Positions 25,844 to 34,951 of a DNA stretch of 64,000 nucleotides are shown here, in pieces. Origin of the DNA: Coprothermobacter platensis DSM 11748 (lineage in GTDB: Bacteria > Coprothermobacterota > Coprothermobacteria > Coprothermobacterales > Coprothermobacteraceae); contig NZ_KB899040.1 in assembly GCF_000378005.1 (NCBI RefSeq), positions 1,252,795 through 1,316,794 on the forward strand. Direction: 5' to 3'. A program made the position numbers and the translations under genes. The notes beneath the pieces are model-generated. The model ran no database searches and was not told the DNA's origin. It saw nothing but the letters and a program-made list of their open reading frames with translations. Within the stretch, counting starts at the first letter, position 1. Each line of letters opens with the position of its first letter.

Positions 25844-27157
25844 ATGGAAACATTGGAAATTATCGATCTCACTGTAGAGGGTTTTGGTGTAGCGAAATCA
25901 TCAGGTCTGGTTTATTTTGTAAAAGGTAATGTTGCTCCTGGAGATGTGGTAAAAGCTATAGTAACCGCTACACATAAGAACTATGTAGAAGCCGATGTAG
26001 TAGAAATAATAAGTAGCAGTAACAGTAGAGTTCAACCGCAATGCCCACATTTTTCTACTTGTGGAGGATGTCAACTTCAGCATATCTCATATCAGAGCCA
26101 GCTGCAATGGAAAACGTCTTTTGTCACCCAAAATATATCCAGATTCGCTCATGAAAAACTCGAAAAAGTGGACATAACACCTTCCATAGATCGATATGGA
26201 TACAGAGCGAAGGCTCACTTCACCTTTGGTAAAGAAGGTAGCCTGCTCGATATTGGATACTTCGACCGCACTGATAAGTGGTTTCCGATAGAAACCTGCC
26301 CTATCTTGAGAGAATCTGTTTGGGAAACAGCAAAAACTGTAATAAACATACTGCGTTCGAAAAAACTAAGTAGCTATTTTATTGGCAATGGAACATTGAG
26401 GCACTTGCAAATAAGGGTTTCTTTGCACACTGGAGAAAAACAAGCACTAATTACATTTAGCCAAATACCTCACAACCATGATGCACTTGCCCAAGAGTTG
26501 CTCAATGCTGGCATAGATAGCTTGGCATTCCACCAAAATAGTGCCCACAATAAAACAGTTATTGGGAGCGGCAATACGTTTTATTATGGAAGCGAATACA
26601 TACAAGAACTATTGATGAACAAGATTTATGCCATAACACCACTTTCCTTTTTTCAGATAAACCCAACGCAAGCAGAAGAACTCTTCTCAGTAGCCATGCA
26701 AATGCTCGAACCACAGTGCAACGACATTGTGTTTGAAGGTTATGCAGGTGTGGGCGCATTTACTCTACTTTACGCACCAAATGTAAAAAATGTAATAGCA
26801 GCAGAAGGAGTCGCAGAAGCTACCAACCAAGCTAAAGAGAATGCTGCTTTAAATAATGTAGATAATGTAGAATTCCTTGCTCAATCTGTGGAGAGTGCCG
26901 CTATATCACTAACAGAAAAAGTGGATAAAGTTGTGGTTGATCCTCCCCGTAATGGCATGACACAAGACGCACTAAATGCCGTAGCAAAACTTAATCCTGA
27001 GCGCATTGTTTATATAAGCTGTGACCCATCCACACTGGCACGTGACGCCAATAGGTTCCATGACTTTGGCTACACAATTAGGCATATCAATGCTGTAGAT
27101 ATGTTTCCTCAAACCACGCACGTGGAAAGTGTAGCACTGTTGATGAAAGTGAAATGA
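25844..27157 (+). CDS. 23S rRNA/tRNA 5-methyluridine methyltransferase (RlmD/TrmA family)
   Basis: The 437-aa SAM enzyme has an N-terminal TRAM domain (1-60) and a 4Fe-4S cluster motif (CPHFSTCGGCQLQH near 64-77 plus C at about 150). The SAM site is FEGYAGVGAFTLLY near 298, and the catalytic cysteine lies in YISCDPSTLARD near 393, with DPPRNG before it. Whether the target is U1939/U747-type rRNA or tRNA U54 cannot be decided here. Confidence 0.92.
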   Translation: METLEIIDLTVEGFGVAKSSGLVYFVKGNVAPGDVVKAIVTATHKNYVEADVVEIISSSNSRVQPQCPHFSTCGGCQLQHISYQSQLQWKTSFVTQNISRFAHEKLEKVDITPSIDRYGYRAKAHFTFGKEGSLLDIGYFDRTDKWFPIETCPILRESVWETAKTVINILRSKKLSSYFIGNGTLRHLQIRVSLHTGEKQALITFSQIPHNHDALAQELLNAGIDSLAFHQNSAHNKTVIGSGNTFYYGSEYIQELLMNKIYAITPLSFFQINPTQAEELFSVAMQMLEPQCNDIVFEGYAGVGAFTLLYAPNVKNVIAAEGVAEATNQAKENAALNNVDNVEFLAQSVESAAISLTEKVDKVVVDPPRNGMTQDALNAVAKLNPERIVYISCDPSTLARDANRFHDFGYTIRHINAVDMFPQTTHVESVALLMKVK

Positions 27158-27171
27158 AAAGGCTAAAAACC

Positions 27172-27481
27172 AAACAGTGCAGCTGTTTTCAAAGCTTGCA
27201 CGCCAACAGGTTCTAATGTAGGTTCTACGACATCTTACTATGGATAAAACAATTATGCAATTTCAATAGGGCCATTACCTGGATGTAACTTATTGTTTAT
27301 TGCAGCATTCAAAGGTGAAAAGCTCGTTGGCTTTTCATTAGTTGATCTTTATAGTTACGTCACTTCTTTTCCAGGAAAGTCACAGAACACCAAAATCTAC
27401 ACTTTTGATTCAAGTACGAAACAACTCAAAACATATAGCGTAAACACACTAGTTCGAGTCACCGTTCCTAACTCACCATGA
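27172..27481 (+). pseudogene. decayed gene with one in-frame stop
   Basis: One frame reads from about 27172 (NSAAVFKACTPTGSNVGSTT) to a TAA at 27245-27247, and continues in the same frame (PLPGCNLLFIAAFKGEKLVG, then VDLYSYVTSFPGKSQNTKIY) to the stop before 27482. There is no start codon with a ribosome site. It looks like a fragment of a secreted or surface protein of unknown family. Confidence 0.4.
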
Positions 27482-27635
27482 TAAGAGGGAAGTTCAGTGG
27501 TGAAAAAGAAGAACTCTATTAGGTTAAAATGGTTTACCATTAGTAAGATAAAGCTATTAAATCCATATTCACTTATGAGTGCGAATTATTGGTGCGTCAT
27601 AAAATGACATTGGTTTTACTGCAAGGAGGCAGATT

Positions 27636-27995
27636 ATGCGTTTTAGACAGGTAACCTTAATGGTTGACAAACTTGAGGAATCTATTTCGTTTTACGAAAC
27701 ATTCATTGAGATGACTATCGTCCGGCGTATAAAAACAGAAACTGGAGAAGTTGTGTTCTTAAGTAACGGCGAAGGGCAAACAGAAATTGAGTTAGTTTCT
27801 ATGCCACAAACACCAAAGATCGATGGGAAGGGCTTTTCTCTATGTTTTGAAACAGAAAATTTGGATGCTAAACATGAAATTCTAAAGGCAAAAGGGTTTA
27901 ACCCTTCAGAAATAAAAACGCCTGACGCAAACAGCCGTTATTTTTGGGTGTATGACCCTAACGGCATATCGCTGCAGATAAGACAAAAAATCTAA
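27636..27995 (+). CDS. VOC-superfamily (glyoxalase-like) protein
   Basis: A 119-aa protein with paired beta-alpha-beta-beta-beta modules typical of glyoxalase/dioxygenase-fold proteins: LEESISFYETFI, a strand ending in EIELV, and the C-terminal YFWVYDPNGISLQI. Metal ligands are not fully conserved to my eye, so the reaction is unknown. AAGGAGG precedes ATG. Confidence 0.82.
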   Translation: MRFRQVTLMVDKLEESISFYETFIEMTIVRRIKTETGEVVFLSNGEGQTEIELVSMPQTPKIDGKGFSLCFETENLDAKHEILKAKGFNPSEIKTPDANSRYFWVYDPNGISLQIRQKI

Positions 27996-28327
27996 AGCAT
28001 CCCTGATTTAGTGGAAAAAGAGAATCGCGCCTAGTACGTATCGTGTATACAACGTTTGTTATTACGCTTGAGCCATAAAGCGTAAATTAGCACCAAAGAT
28101 TATAGGAGAGTATGAAGAAATATGACCATAAGAAAGGTTTAAGTGGAAGATGCTCTTTAGTTTTACTTCCGACAGGTATCACGTACAACTTCGATATAAA
28201 AGCAAACTAGAAAACATGAAGCAATGGGTATAAATGGGAAACAAAGAAACTTTTCATACGCTAAACACATCTCATATGAGGCTATCATCGATAACCCTCC
28301 ACTTGTTCAGAGAAATAGTCTTATAAA
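27996..28327. other. intergenic stretch without a convincing gene
   Basis: This 330-bp stretch holds only a 32-codon frame (28112-28210, plus strand) with a ribosome site set too close to its ATG. No hairpin, promoter or family match stood out. Confidence 0.4.
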
Positions 28328-28413
28328 ACTACAGCAATTGTAAATATTAAGTTAACATTTATTCAAGAAAATGAGGGCAGAATGTTCAATAAAATATAAG
28401 CAATTGCTGTAGT
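28328..28413. repeat. 86-bp MITE-like inverted-repeat element
   Basis: The ends ACTACAGCAATTG (28328-28340) and CAATTGCTGTAGT (28401-28413) are perfect 13-bp inverted repeats, extendable to 21 bp with three mismatches. A second nested pair (AACATT and AATGTT) lies inside. There is no coding potential. It could be a small non-autonomous transposon or a long hairpin RNA. No clear target-site duplication was seen. Confidence 0.5.
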
Positions 28414-28421
28414 ATTTCGCT

Positions 28422-28449
28422 TTGTTTTTTGAGCATTTTTTGTTATAAT
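28422..28449 (+). promoter_or_regulatory. possible promoter of the ERF gene
   Basis: TATAAT (28444-28449) with a moderate -35 TTGTTT (28422-28427) and 16-bp spacing. It would give a leader of about 190 nt before the micro-ORF. Only the -10 box is a strong match. Confidence 0.45.
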
Positions 28450-28643
28450 AAAACTTAGGTGCAAAAAGACATTTGAGGCGATATTTATCCTTTATATAAG
28501 AGAAAATCAATTCTTCAAAAATCCATTTACAGCATTTGCATATCTAACAGCTTAGCGTACAACAGGCTAAATAAGATTAGAATTCTTGCCGGCAAATCCA
28601 CAGGTCATTTGCACCAAGTTCACACAATAAGGAGGTAAGTCAT

Positions 28644-28712
28644 ATGTGCAGCACATATTCACAGAGAAACTCAACAACCGAAGATAAAAAATTGAGGAGG
28701 AATATAAAATGA
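28644..28712 (+). CDS. 22-codon leader ORF overlapping the ERF gene
   Basis: AAGGAGG (28630-28636) precedes ATG 28644 by 7 nt, a near-ideal spacing. The frame encodes a 22-aa polar peptide (MCSTYSQRNSTT...) and its TGA overlaps the ATG of the next gene (ATGA). The arrangement suggests a real, translationally coupled leader peptide. The ERF gene also has its own GAGGAGG inside this ORF. Confidence 0.5.
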   Translation: MCSTYSQRNSTTEDKKLRRNIK

Positions 28713-29389
28713 AAGTGAATGGTAATCCTGAAGGCATAAGCGAGCTTGTTAAAGCGTTGCTCGCTGTGCAAAATGAAGTCAAGAATCCCATAGCGACAAG
28801 CGAAAATCCATATTTCAAATCTAAATACGCACCATTGGACCAAATTGTCGACCTACTGCGTCCCTTACTCACAAAAAACGGTTTGGTAATGGCTCAAGAA
28901 GTTTTATCCAACAGCTCTCAAGAAGTTTCTATTGTTACTTACCTGTTTCACACAAATGGCTGCTGGTTAGAGTTCGGTCCTGTGACTGCTAACCCTCAAA
29001 GAGTACGGGTTCAGGTAGGCGTTGATGAAGAGAGAAGGCCTATTTATGAAACCACAGAGGAGGTATCCGTACAAACAATTGGCAGTACTATCTCTTACTT
29101 GAGAAGATATGCTCTCTTGTCACTATTCAATATGGCAGCAACTTCTGAAGATGACGATGCAGAGAGTACAATGCCAGAACATCAAACTGGATCTAATGCA
29201 CTTCTTACAGCCAATCCAAAGAGAATTTCTTTTGTGCTAACCCTTGCAAAAGAAGTAGGTTTAAGTGAAGAACAGGTAAAAACCATAGTAGAAAAGAAAT
29301 ATAACGTCCCACTGGAAAAGCTGAACAATGGGCAAGTCGATGCGCTGATAAACTTTTTCCGCAGCAAGAAACAAGATCGAAGCTCGTAA
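28709..29389 (+). CDS. ERF-family single-strand DNA annealing protein
   Basis: The 226-aa protein matches the ERF (P22 Erf-type) recombinase family: NPYFKSKYAPLDQIVDLLRP near 32-51, followed by KNGLVMAQE, and GSTISYLRRYALLSLF near 125-140 with an acidic segment after it. ERF proteins anneal complementary single strands during phage-type recombination. No other phage gene is nearby, so it may be a prophage relic or a domesticated gene. Confidence 0.85.
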   Translation: MKVNGNPEGISELVKALLAVQNEVKNPIATSENPYFKSKYAPLDQIVDLLRPLLTKNGLVMAQEVLSNSSQEVSIVTYLFHTNGCWLEFGPVTANPQRVRVQVGVDEERRPIYETTEEVSVQTIGSTISYLRRYALLSLFNMAATSEDDDAESTMPEHQTGSNALLTANPKRISFVLTLAKEVGLSEEQVKTIVEKKYNVPLEKLNNGQVDALINFFRSKKQDRSS

Positions 29390-29405
29390 AACAGACTTTC
29401 TTAAA

Positions 29406-29455
29406 AACAAAAGAGGAGAGCAAGCTTATGAAAAGGCCTGCCCTCCTCTTTTGTT
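29406..29455. terminator. terminator between ERF and nitronate monooxygenase genes
   Basis: A 13-bp stem (AACAAAAGAGGAG at 29406-29418 and its complement at 29443-29455) with T-rich 3' arm on plus and A-to-T symmetry for the converging minus gene. The loop is about 24 nt. Confidence 0.8.
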
Positions 29456-30533
29456 ACTGTAGGTTTTCTTCTGCTTCCCTTACCAATTCATTTATCAGTT
29501 CATCTACATGTACGATTTTGTCTATCCTGTAAACATTTTCCCCACAGAAAGCAAAACCTTCATCTAAATTGCCCTTTTGCGCGTTCAAAAGCGCTTGAGC
29601 AATACAGTAAGGAGATTTTTTGGGATCGCATGTCTTAAGGCAATTATATCTGCAGAAATCTGGCGTTTTAGCATGCTTTTCCACTTCTTCCAAGAATGCA
29701 TTCTTTATGGCTCTTCCAGGCATCCCCACTGGACTTTTTATTATCGTAATGTCTTCTTTCTTGGCGTTTACATAAGCCTGCTTGAATGCCATAGAAGCGT
29801 CGCACTCGTAAGTTGCCACAAAACGTGTAGCCATTTGAACACCGCTGGCACCTAATTTTATGAACTTTGCTATGTCTTTGCCATCAAATATGCCACCCGC
29901 AGCTATAACAGGTATGGGTTTGCCATACTGCTCTTCGTATGGCTTAACGGTTTCAATGACCTGAGGAACAATGTCCTCCAGTTTGTAGTCATCCATATGT
30001 TCAAGCTCTTCGCGCTTGAACCCCAGATGCCCTCCAGCCTTAGGGCCTTCAACAATAATAGCATCTGGCACATAATCGTGCTTTTGAACCCAAGATTTGC
30101 AAATGGTCGCAGCGGCTCTTGCCGAAGAAACAATGGGAATCGCTTTTGTGCGAGTGCCTTTTACAAATTCCGGTAGGTTAAGCGGCAAACCGGCACCCGA
30201 TATGATAATATCTATGCCTTCCTCTATGGCAGTTTTAACCATGGTCGCATACTCTGTAATAGCCACCAGTATGTTCACACCAATAATGCCGTGAGGAGCG
30301 ATGTTACGTGCTTTTCTTATCTCTTGGCGCAGCGCTTCTATGTTTGCTTTTCTAAAGTCTTTTCCCCACTTTGGGTCGCTTAGTGAAAGATGAAGTCCAG
30401 AGATTACTCCGATGGCTCCCGTTTTCGCCACTGCACCCGCTAAACCAGACATGGATATACCTACACCCATGCCACCTTGAATTATTGGTATTTTTGCTTC
30501 TAAGTCTCCTATTTTAAGTGACGGTAACTTCAC
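29454..30533 (-). CDS. nitronate monooxygenase / FabK-like FMN enzyme
   Basis: The 359-aa TIM-barrel flavoprotein shows IIQGGMGVGIS near 17-27, EGPKAGGHLG near 173 and VIAAGGIFDGKDIAK near 225 with GASGVQMATRF (FMN phosphate site). Its C-terminus has a cysteine cluster (CRYNCLKTCDP...YC), common in the anaerobe subgroup. The substrate could be a nitroalkane or an enoyl thioester. GTG 30533 has GAAGGAGG 6 nt upstream. Confidence 0.82.
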   Translation of the reverse strand: MKLPSLKIGDLEAKIPIIQGGMGVGISMSGLAGAVAKTGAIGVISGLHLSLSDPKWGKDFRKANIEALRQEIRKARNIAPHGIIGVNILVAITEYATMVKTAIEEGIDIIISGAGLPLNLPEFVKGTRTKAIPIVSSARAAATICKSWVQKHDYVPDAIIVEGPKAGGHLGFKREELEHMDDYKLEDIVPQVIETVKPYEEQYGKPIPVIAAGGIFDGKDIAKFIKLGASGVQMATRFVATYECDASMAFKQAYVNAKKEDITIIKSPVGMPGRAIKNAFLEEVEKHAKTPDFCRYNCLKTCDPKKSPYCIAQALLNAQKGNLDEGFAFCGENVYRIDKIVHVDELINELVREAEENLQ

Positions 30534-30578
30534 TCATATCCTCCTTCTAATATGTAATTATTGCTGCACTTCATCATA

Positions 30579-30616
30579 ACATGTACACACAATTTAGTAT
30601 ACATGTACTAATAAAT
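30579..30616. promoter_or_regulatory. repeated ACATGTAC operator-like motif
   Basis: ACATGTAC occurs twice (about 30580-30587 and 30601-30608) within an interrupted palindrome (TTAGTA...TACTAA). It lies in the divergent gap between the nitronate monooxygenase gene and the XRE regulator gene. Confidence 0.35.
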
Positions 30617-30695
30617 TGCTCCCATTGTTACACTAAGTTGCGCTTTTGTTACAAGCATGTGGTGGACTAAGAAAGTCAGAGAATAGATAATAGGA

Positions 30696-30712
30696 CCTGA
30701 TGAACCATCAGG
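30696..30712. promoter_or_regulatory. hairpin overlapping the ribosome site of the XRE gene
   Basis: CCTGATG and CATCAGG pair around a 3-nt loop. The 3' arm shares bases with the CAGGAGG Shine-Dalgarno. It could hide the site in mRNA or serve as an autoregulatory operator on DNA. Confidence 0.5.
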
Positions 30713-30725
30713 AGGTGGAGTATAA

Positions 30726-31349
30726 ATGACTTTTGGAGAAAAGCTTACTGCTTTACGTAAACAACAAGGACTTTCTCAGGAAGACTTAGCAGAAAAACTT
30801 TCTGTTTCTCGACAAGCAATATCACGTTGGGAATCGGACAGCACGTTACCCGATGCAGAAAACTTGCTGGAGATTAGTAAACTATTTGGGGTTACCGCAG
30901 ACTACCTCATCAACAATAACTATGAAAGCGACAAAGACCTTCCAGTAGTTAACCAAGCGGTCAATGAAGCGGAACGCTCATTAAAGCTAAGCAATGCTTA
31001 TATCTTGGCTGTGGCAAGCATAACAGTTTTTACATTATTGGGCGTCGGTTTATGGGTCTTACAGCAGAACATCATTTCTGTTATCGTTTCTGCAATTGGA
31101 GATGTTCTCACATTTGCATTTTACGAACTTGCTGTTAGTAAACATGTTGAAGCCAACAAAAGAGCATGGACAACCAGATTCCTACGCACTGCCATATGGT
31201 TTGCCATGTTTTTCCCAGGTTTATGGATTGTGTCAAGGTTTATGCTGTTTTATCCTCGACCTTACACATCATTGACGCTCTGGGCTATTTGCATCGCAGT
31301 GTATCTTGTTGTTTGTAGCCTAACCACATTTGTTTTTGCCAAAAGATAG
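30726..31349 (+). CDS. XRE-family HTH regulator with membrane domain
   Basis: The 207-aa protein has an N-terminal helix-turn-helix (KLTALRKQQGLSQEDLAEKL, then VSRQAISRWESDSTLPD, residues 5-45) and a C-terminal membrane domain with about four hydrophobic helices (about 90-205). Such proteins are often membrane-tethered sensors. It is divergent from the flavoenzyme gene and may regulate it. The AGGAGG site is overlapped by a hairpin. Confidence 0.85.
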   Translation: MTFGEKLTALRKQQGLSQEDLAEKLSVSRQAISRWESDSTLPDAENLLEISKLFGVTADYLINNNYESDKDLPVVNQAVNEAERSLKLSNAYILAVASITVFTLLGVGLWVLQQNIISVIVSAIGDVLTFAFYELAVSKHVEANKRAWTTRFLRTAIWFAMFFPGLWIVSRFMLFYPRPYTSLTLWAICIAVYLVVCSLTTFVFAKR

Positions 31350-31751
31350 GCTATTGGCCATTTCAGGTACATTTTGGTCCATAGGAAAAACGGCTGATTG
31401 AGGGAATGAGCGTAGTTTATTCAAATCAACTATTGTGTACCTGCTGAGATAGAGAAGAAACTGGTACATATCCCAAAATGCTACTTCTTTCCGTCCATGA
31501 AAGGTAGCAGAGTTTTAAGGATAACACATGAACATATGGATTTAAGAAATAAATAGTTAAGAACGTTCTGCTATTGTGGAAGCATTTGGTATGGTTTACC
31601 TTAGAACTCGAAAATAAAGCACAATAATATCAAGATTCGATAATCTACGTTGAGGTTTGCGACTATATTTCCATAGTCTTGTAGGATAGATTAAAAATGC
31701 TGTGTTCAGCAAATTCAAATACAACTTAGCCAGAATAGGCTCTGAACTACA
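31350..31751. other. intergenic stretch without an identifiable gene
   Basis: About 400 bp with no credible frame, hairpin or family similarity that I could find. It may be decayed sequence. Confidence 0.4.
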
Positions 31752-31771
31752 TTCGAGGTTCATCGTAGAAG

Positions 31772-31780
31772 TGGTATAAT
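31772..31780 (+). promoter_or_regulatory. extended -10 promoter before the OLD gene
   Basis: TGGTATAAT (31772-31780) is an extended -10 box (TGnTATAAT); no good -35 is present at 17 bp. It lies about 58 bp before the ATG of the nuclease gene. Confidence 0.5.
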
Positions 31781-31837
31781 CGGCACTATTCGGTGACTTG
31801 TTCCAGTGTTCGGAAAGTCACTTAAATCGGGGGCAAA

Positions 31838-33739
31838 ATGAGACCAACTCTTTTAGAAATCAAGAATTTTCGAGCGCTACAAGATGTCAAACTTAATCTA
31901 CACAATTTCACTGCACTAACAGGTAAAAACAACGTTGGCAAATCATCCATACTTCAAGCAATATCACTCTTCTTTTCTGGCTCTAAGTTGGAGAAATCGG
32001 ATTATTTTAACGAGAACTTATCTATACAAATTTGCATTAAATTTGAGAATATTTCTGATGAAGATTTAGAGCTTTTAGTACCAGAGCATAGGGAAAAAGT
32101 CACAAAAATCATGGACATTTGCAGGTCCTTGATATTAGTACGCGAATACGATTTAGAAGGAAAAAGCAAATTATGTTATATCAAGATGGAACAAAATGAC
32201 TTGGAATCATCGGAGATTAAACCGGTACCGACAGGGATTGATAAAGGGATACTTCGAATGTTACCAATTCCCGTATATGTTCCAGCTGTGAGAGATTTTT
32301 CTGATGATGTCAAAACAACCGAGAGCGCACCTTTTGGAAAACTTTTGTCAATGTTATTAGATGAAATTCAGCAAGAACAAATGCCTTTTCAGAAGCTACT
32401 TACCGAACTGGATAATAAAATTAATATCCAAGAGAACGAAGACGGTACTAAACAGGATAATAGACTCCAACAACTAAAGACTGTTGAAAAAACATTGGAG
32501 AAGTATGTACGCGAGAGCTTTGGAGAAATTGAGTTGCAAATTACAGTGCCGCTTCCAGACATGAAGAGCATTTTTTCATCAGCGTCCATTCTAATTGACG
32601 ATGGACTCCGCAGTTCGATAGATTCAAAAGGTGACGGACTCAGGCGTTTGGTTACCTTTTCGATATTGCGATCATATGTCGATCTAAAAAGTAAGGGCAT
32701 AAGTAGTGAAACAAGTTCCGGTGTAGCAGAAATGAGTGTCGAGGGCTCTACAAAAACGTGTAGGCGACCATATTTCTTACTTTTCGAAGAACCCGAACTT
32801 TTTCTGCATCCTCAAGCCCAAAACGTGCTTTTTCAGACCCTTCAGTCTTTTGCTAAAGACAATTACGTTTTTATAACTACACATTCTCCTACATTCTTAA
32901 GCCCAGAAACTACAGATAGTTTTGTCAAAGTAGTGAAAGTCATCGATGGCTCTTATTCGAAACCGTATACAAAGATTTATGAAATAGATCTCACGGACTT
33001 CAAAAACAAGGACTTGTTCCAAATCATCAATTTTGACAACAATAACGCAGCTCTTTTCTATGACACAGTAGTTTTAGTAGAGGGAGAAAGCGATAGGCAT
33101 GTCTTCTCCCATATCGCAAGAATACTTAACCAAACACAAGACACAAAGAGCGAGTCAATTGCCTTCGCAAAAATGTCCGGCAAAGACAACATAAAAAGAT
33201 ACAGAGATTTCTTTGAACGTTTCGGAGTTAGGGTACTAGTAATAGCAGACCTAGACTTAATGATTAGAGGCTTTGATAAGGTGGTACCATCAGAAGACAT
33301 GGTCGAGAGCAGAAACAAGATGATTAAGAGAATAGATGAAATCAACCACATGAGTAAAGAATGCAGTGCAAATAATGCTTGCATTAAAAATGGTAAGGAC
33401 GATTACAAAGATAAGATAAGGTACAAAACATTAAAAGAAAATTGTGATCATGAGCTTATAGAACTTAAGCAAGAACTGATATCACAGCTTCGAGAAAATA
33501 ACATCTTCGTTTTGGAAAAAGGAGAGATCGAAGATTATTACCCCTCCGGCTTGGAAGGGAACGACAAAGTGTCAAGAGCACTCAACTTTTGCAGAAATCT
33601 GAGAAATAAAGAGGATATATTAAAATGTTGCAATTATATTGCACACCCCGATGGAACAAAGGAAAAAGAGTTCGAGCTTATTTTTGGTAGAATTTTCGAA
33701 AATGTAGATTCAATGTCCTCGACAGCTTTTGGGGAATGA
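31838..33739 (+). CDS. OLD-family ATP-dependent endonuclease
   Basis: The 633-aa protein joins an ABC/SMC-type ATPase (Walker A GKNNVGKSS near 30; Walker B LLFEEPELFLHPQ near 320; THSP H-loop) to a C-terminal TOPRIM nuclease (LVEGESDRH near 418, then IADLDL). This is the OLD/GajA architecture used in phage defence. No UvrD-like gajB follows, so it is best called a stand-alone (class 1) OLD. The ribosome site is weak (GGGGG). Confidence 0.88.
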   Translation: MRPTLLEIKNFRALQDVKLNLHNFTALTGKNNVGKSSILQAISLFFSGSKLEKSDYFNENLSIQICIKFENISDEDLELLVPEHREKVTKIMDICRSLILVREYDLEGKSKLCYIKMEQNDLESSEIKPVPTGIDKGILRMLPIPVYVPAVRDFSDDVKTTESAPFGKLLSMLLDEIQQEQMPFQKLLTELDNKINIQENEDGTKQDNRLQQLKTVEKTLEKYVRESFGEIELQITVPLPDMKSIFSSASILIDDGLRSSIDSKGDGLRRLVTFSILRSYVDLKSKGISSETSSGVAEMSVEGSTKTCRRPYFLLFEEPELFLHPQAQNVLFQTLQSFAKDNYVFITTHSPTFLSPETTDSFVKVVKVIDGSYSKPYTKIYEIDLTDFKNKDLFQIINFDNNNAALFYDTVVLVEGESDRHVFSHIARILNQTQDTKSESIAFAKMSGKDNIKRYRDFFERFGVRVLVIADLDLMIRGFDKVVPSEDMVESRNKMIKRIDEINHMSKECSANNACIKNGKDDYKDKIRYKTLKENCDHELIELKQELISQLRENNIFVLEKGEIEDYYPSGLEGNDKVSRALNFCRNLRNKEDILKCCNYIAHPDGTKEKEFELIFGRIFENVDSMSSTAFGE

Positions 33740-33958
33740 AACAGGTGCCGTTTTGAAAAAAACAAAAGTAGGTTTTCGCCTTTTTACGGTGTTCTTTGTT
33801 TTAGATGAATAGCAATAGCGTAAAAGGCAAACATTTTTGGCAAATTGTGGATCCTGTAATAAGAAGTCATCTAAAAAGTCTTAAACAAGAATTAGTCAGA
33901 AAAGTATGACCATTCCATCAAGTATGTGAATATCATATTTCTTAGAAAGGAGAAACAC

Positions 33959-34951
33959 ATGATACCAAACCAATGGTATGCAATACTGCCATCGAAGGCA
34001 GTAGAGAAAGGGCAAATAACAGCGGTCAAAAGGTTAAACATGGATTTAGCTCTGTTCCGGAACAAGCAAGGAGAAATCGGTTGTGTAGTAGATCAATGTT
34101 CACACAGAGGAGCAGCTTTAAGCAAAGGCAAAGTTGTTGGCGACTGCATAAAATGTCCCTTCCATGGGCTTGAGTTCGATAAAGACGGTAAGTGCACACT
34201 TGTACCGGCCATTGGAAAAAATACAACTGAAGACATCAGCCGCTACAATGCCAAGCGCTGTTTAGTTGGGGAAGAACATGGAATCATATACCTGTGGTAC
34301 GGTGACGAAGAAAAAGCCACTGATAATCTACCATTTTTTGACAAATACGTAGACGACTCTTATGTTTGGAGCGAGATGGAAGACCACTGGAATGCACACT
34401 ATTCCAGGTGCATAGAAAATCAATTAGACGTAGTGCATCTACCATTCGTACATTACAACACTATAGGACGCGGCAACAAGACATTGGTTAACGGTCCAAA
34501 AGTCATTTTTGAAGACTATACCATAATTACTAGTGCGAACAATGAAAAGGATGTTGGTCAAAAACCAAAACCGCCTGAAGAATGCGTAATACGAGATACA
34601 TTTCTTAGCTTTAAATTCCCCAACATATGGATGAATCACATTAGCCCACAAATGAAAGTAATTATCTATTTTGCGCCAGTGGATGATGAAAACACTATAC
34701 TGTATATACGTTTTTATAGCAAGCTATCCAGTGTCAAAGCACTTAATAGCATCGTCGCTTTCTTTGGCAAATACGGGAATTTAGTTATAGAGCGCCAAGA
34801 TAAACGCGTGGTTATAACTCAAAAGCCAAAAGCGTCTTCGTACATTTCTGAGGAAAAATTAGTCCCTGGTGACGGACCCATTATCACCTACAGAAAAATT
34901 CGGGAAGAACTTAAGAAGGCGAATCAGACTCAAGTCACAACAAAACCATGA
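33959..34951 (+). CDS. Rieske non-heme iron oxygenase
   Basis: The 330-aa protein has a Rieske 2Fe-2S domain (C47-x-H49 and C66-x2-H69) and the mononuclear iron site N154-x2-D157-x2-H160-x4-H165. It resembles the pheophorbide a oxygenase/vanillate demethylase type. These enzymes use molecular oxygen, which is odd next to an anaerobic gene set. ATG 33959 has AAAGGAG 6 nt upstream. Its last codon overlaps the start of the CrtI-like gene (ATGA), so the two likely work together. No reductase gene is adjacent. Confidence 0.88.
   Translation: MIPNQWYAILPSKAVEKGQITAVKRLNMDLALFRNKQGEIGCVVDQCSHRGAALSKGKVVGDCIKCPFHGLEFDKDGKCTLVPAIGKNTTEDISRYNAKRCLVGEEHGIIYLWYGDEEKATDNLPFFDKYVDDSYVWSEMEDHWNAHYSRCIENQLDVVHLPFVHYNTIGRGNKTLVNGPKVIFEDYTIITSANNEKDVGQKPKPPEECVIRDTFLSFKFPNIWMNHISPQMKVIIYFAPVDDENTILYIRFYSKLSSVKALNSIVAFFGKYGNLVIERQDKRVVITQKPKASSYISEEKLVPGDGPIITYRKIREELKKANQTQVTTKP

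Noticed and set aside
28112-28210. 32-codon frame in the gap after the VOC gene
   Set aside because: The ribosome site is only 3 nt from the ATG and the peptide has no recognisable feature.
31838-33739. Gabija system (GajA)
   Set aside because: No UvrD-like gajB gene follows; the next gene is a Rieske oxygenase, so only an OLD call is supported.
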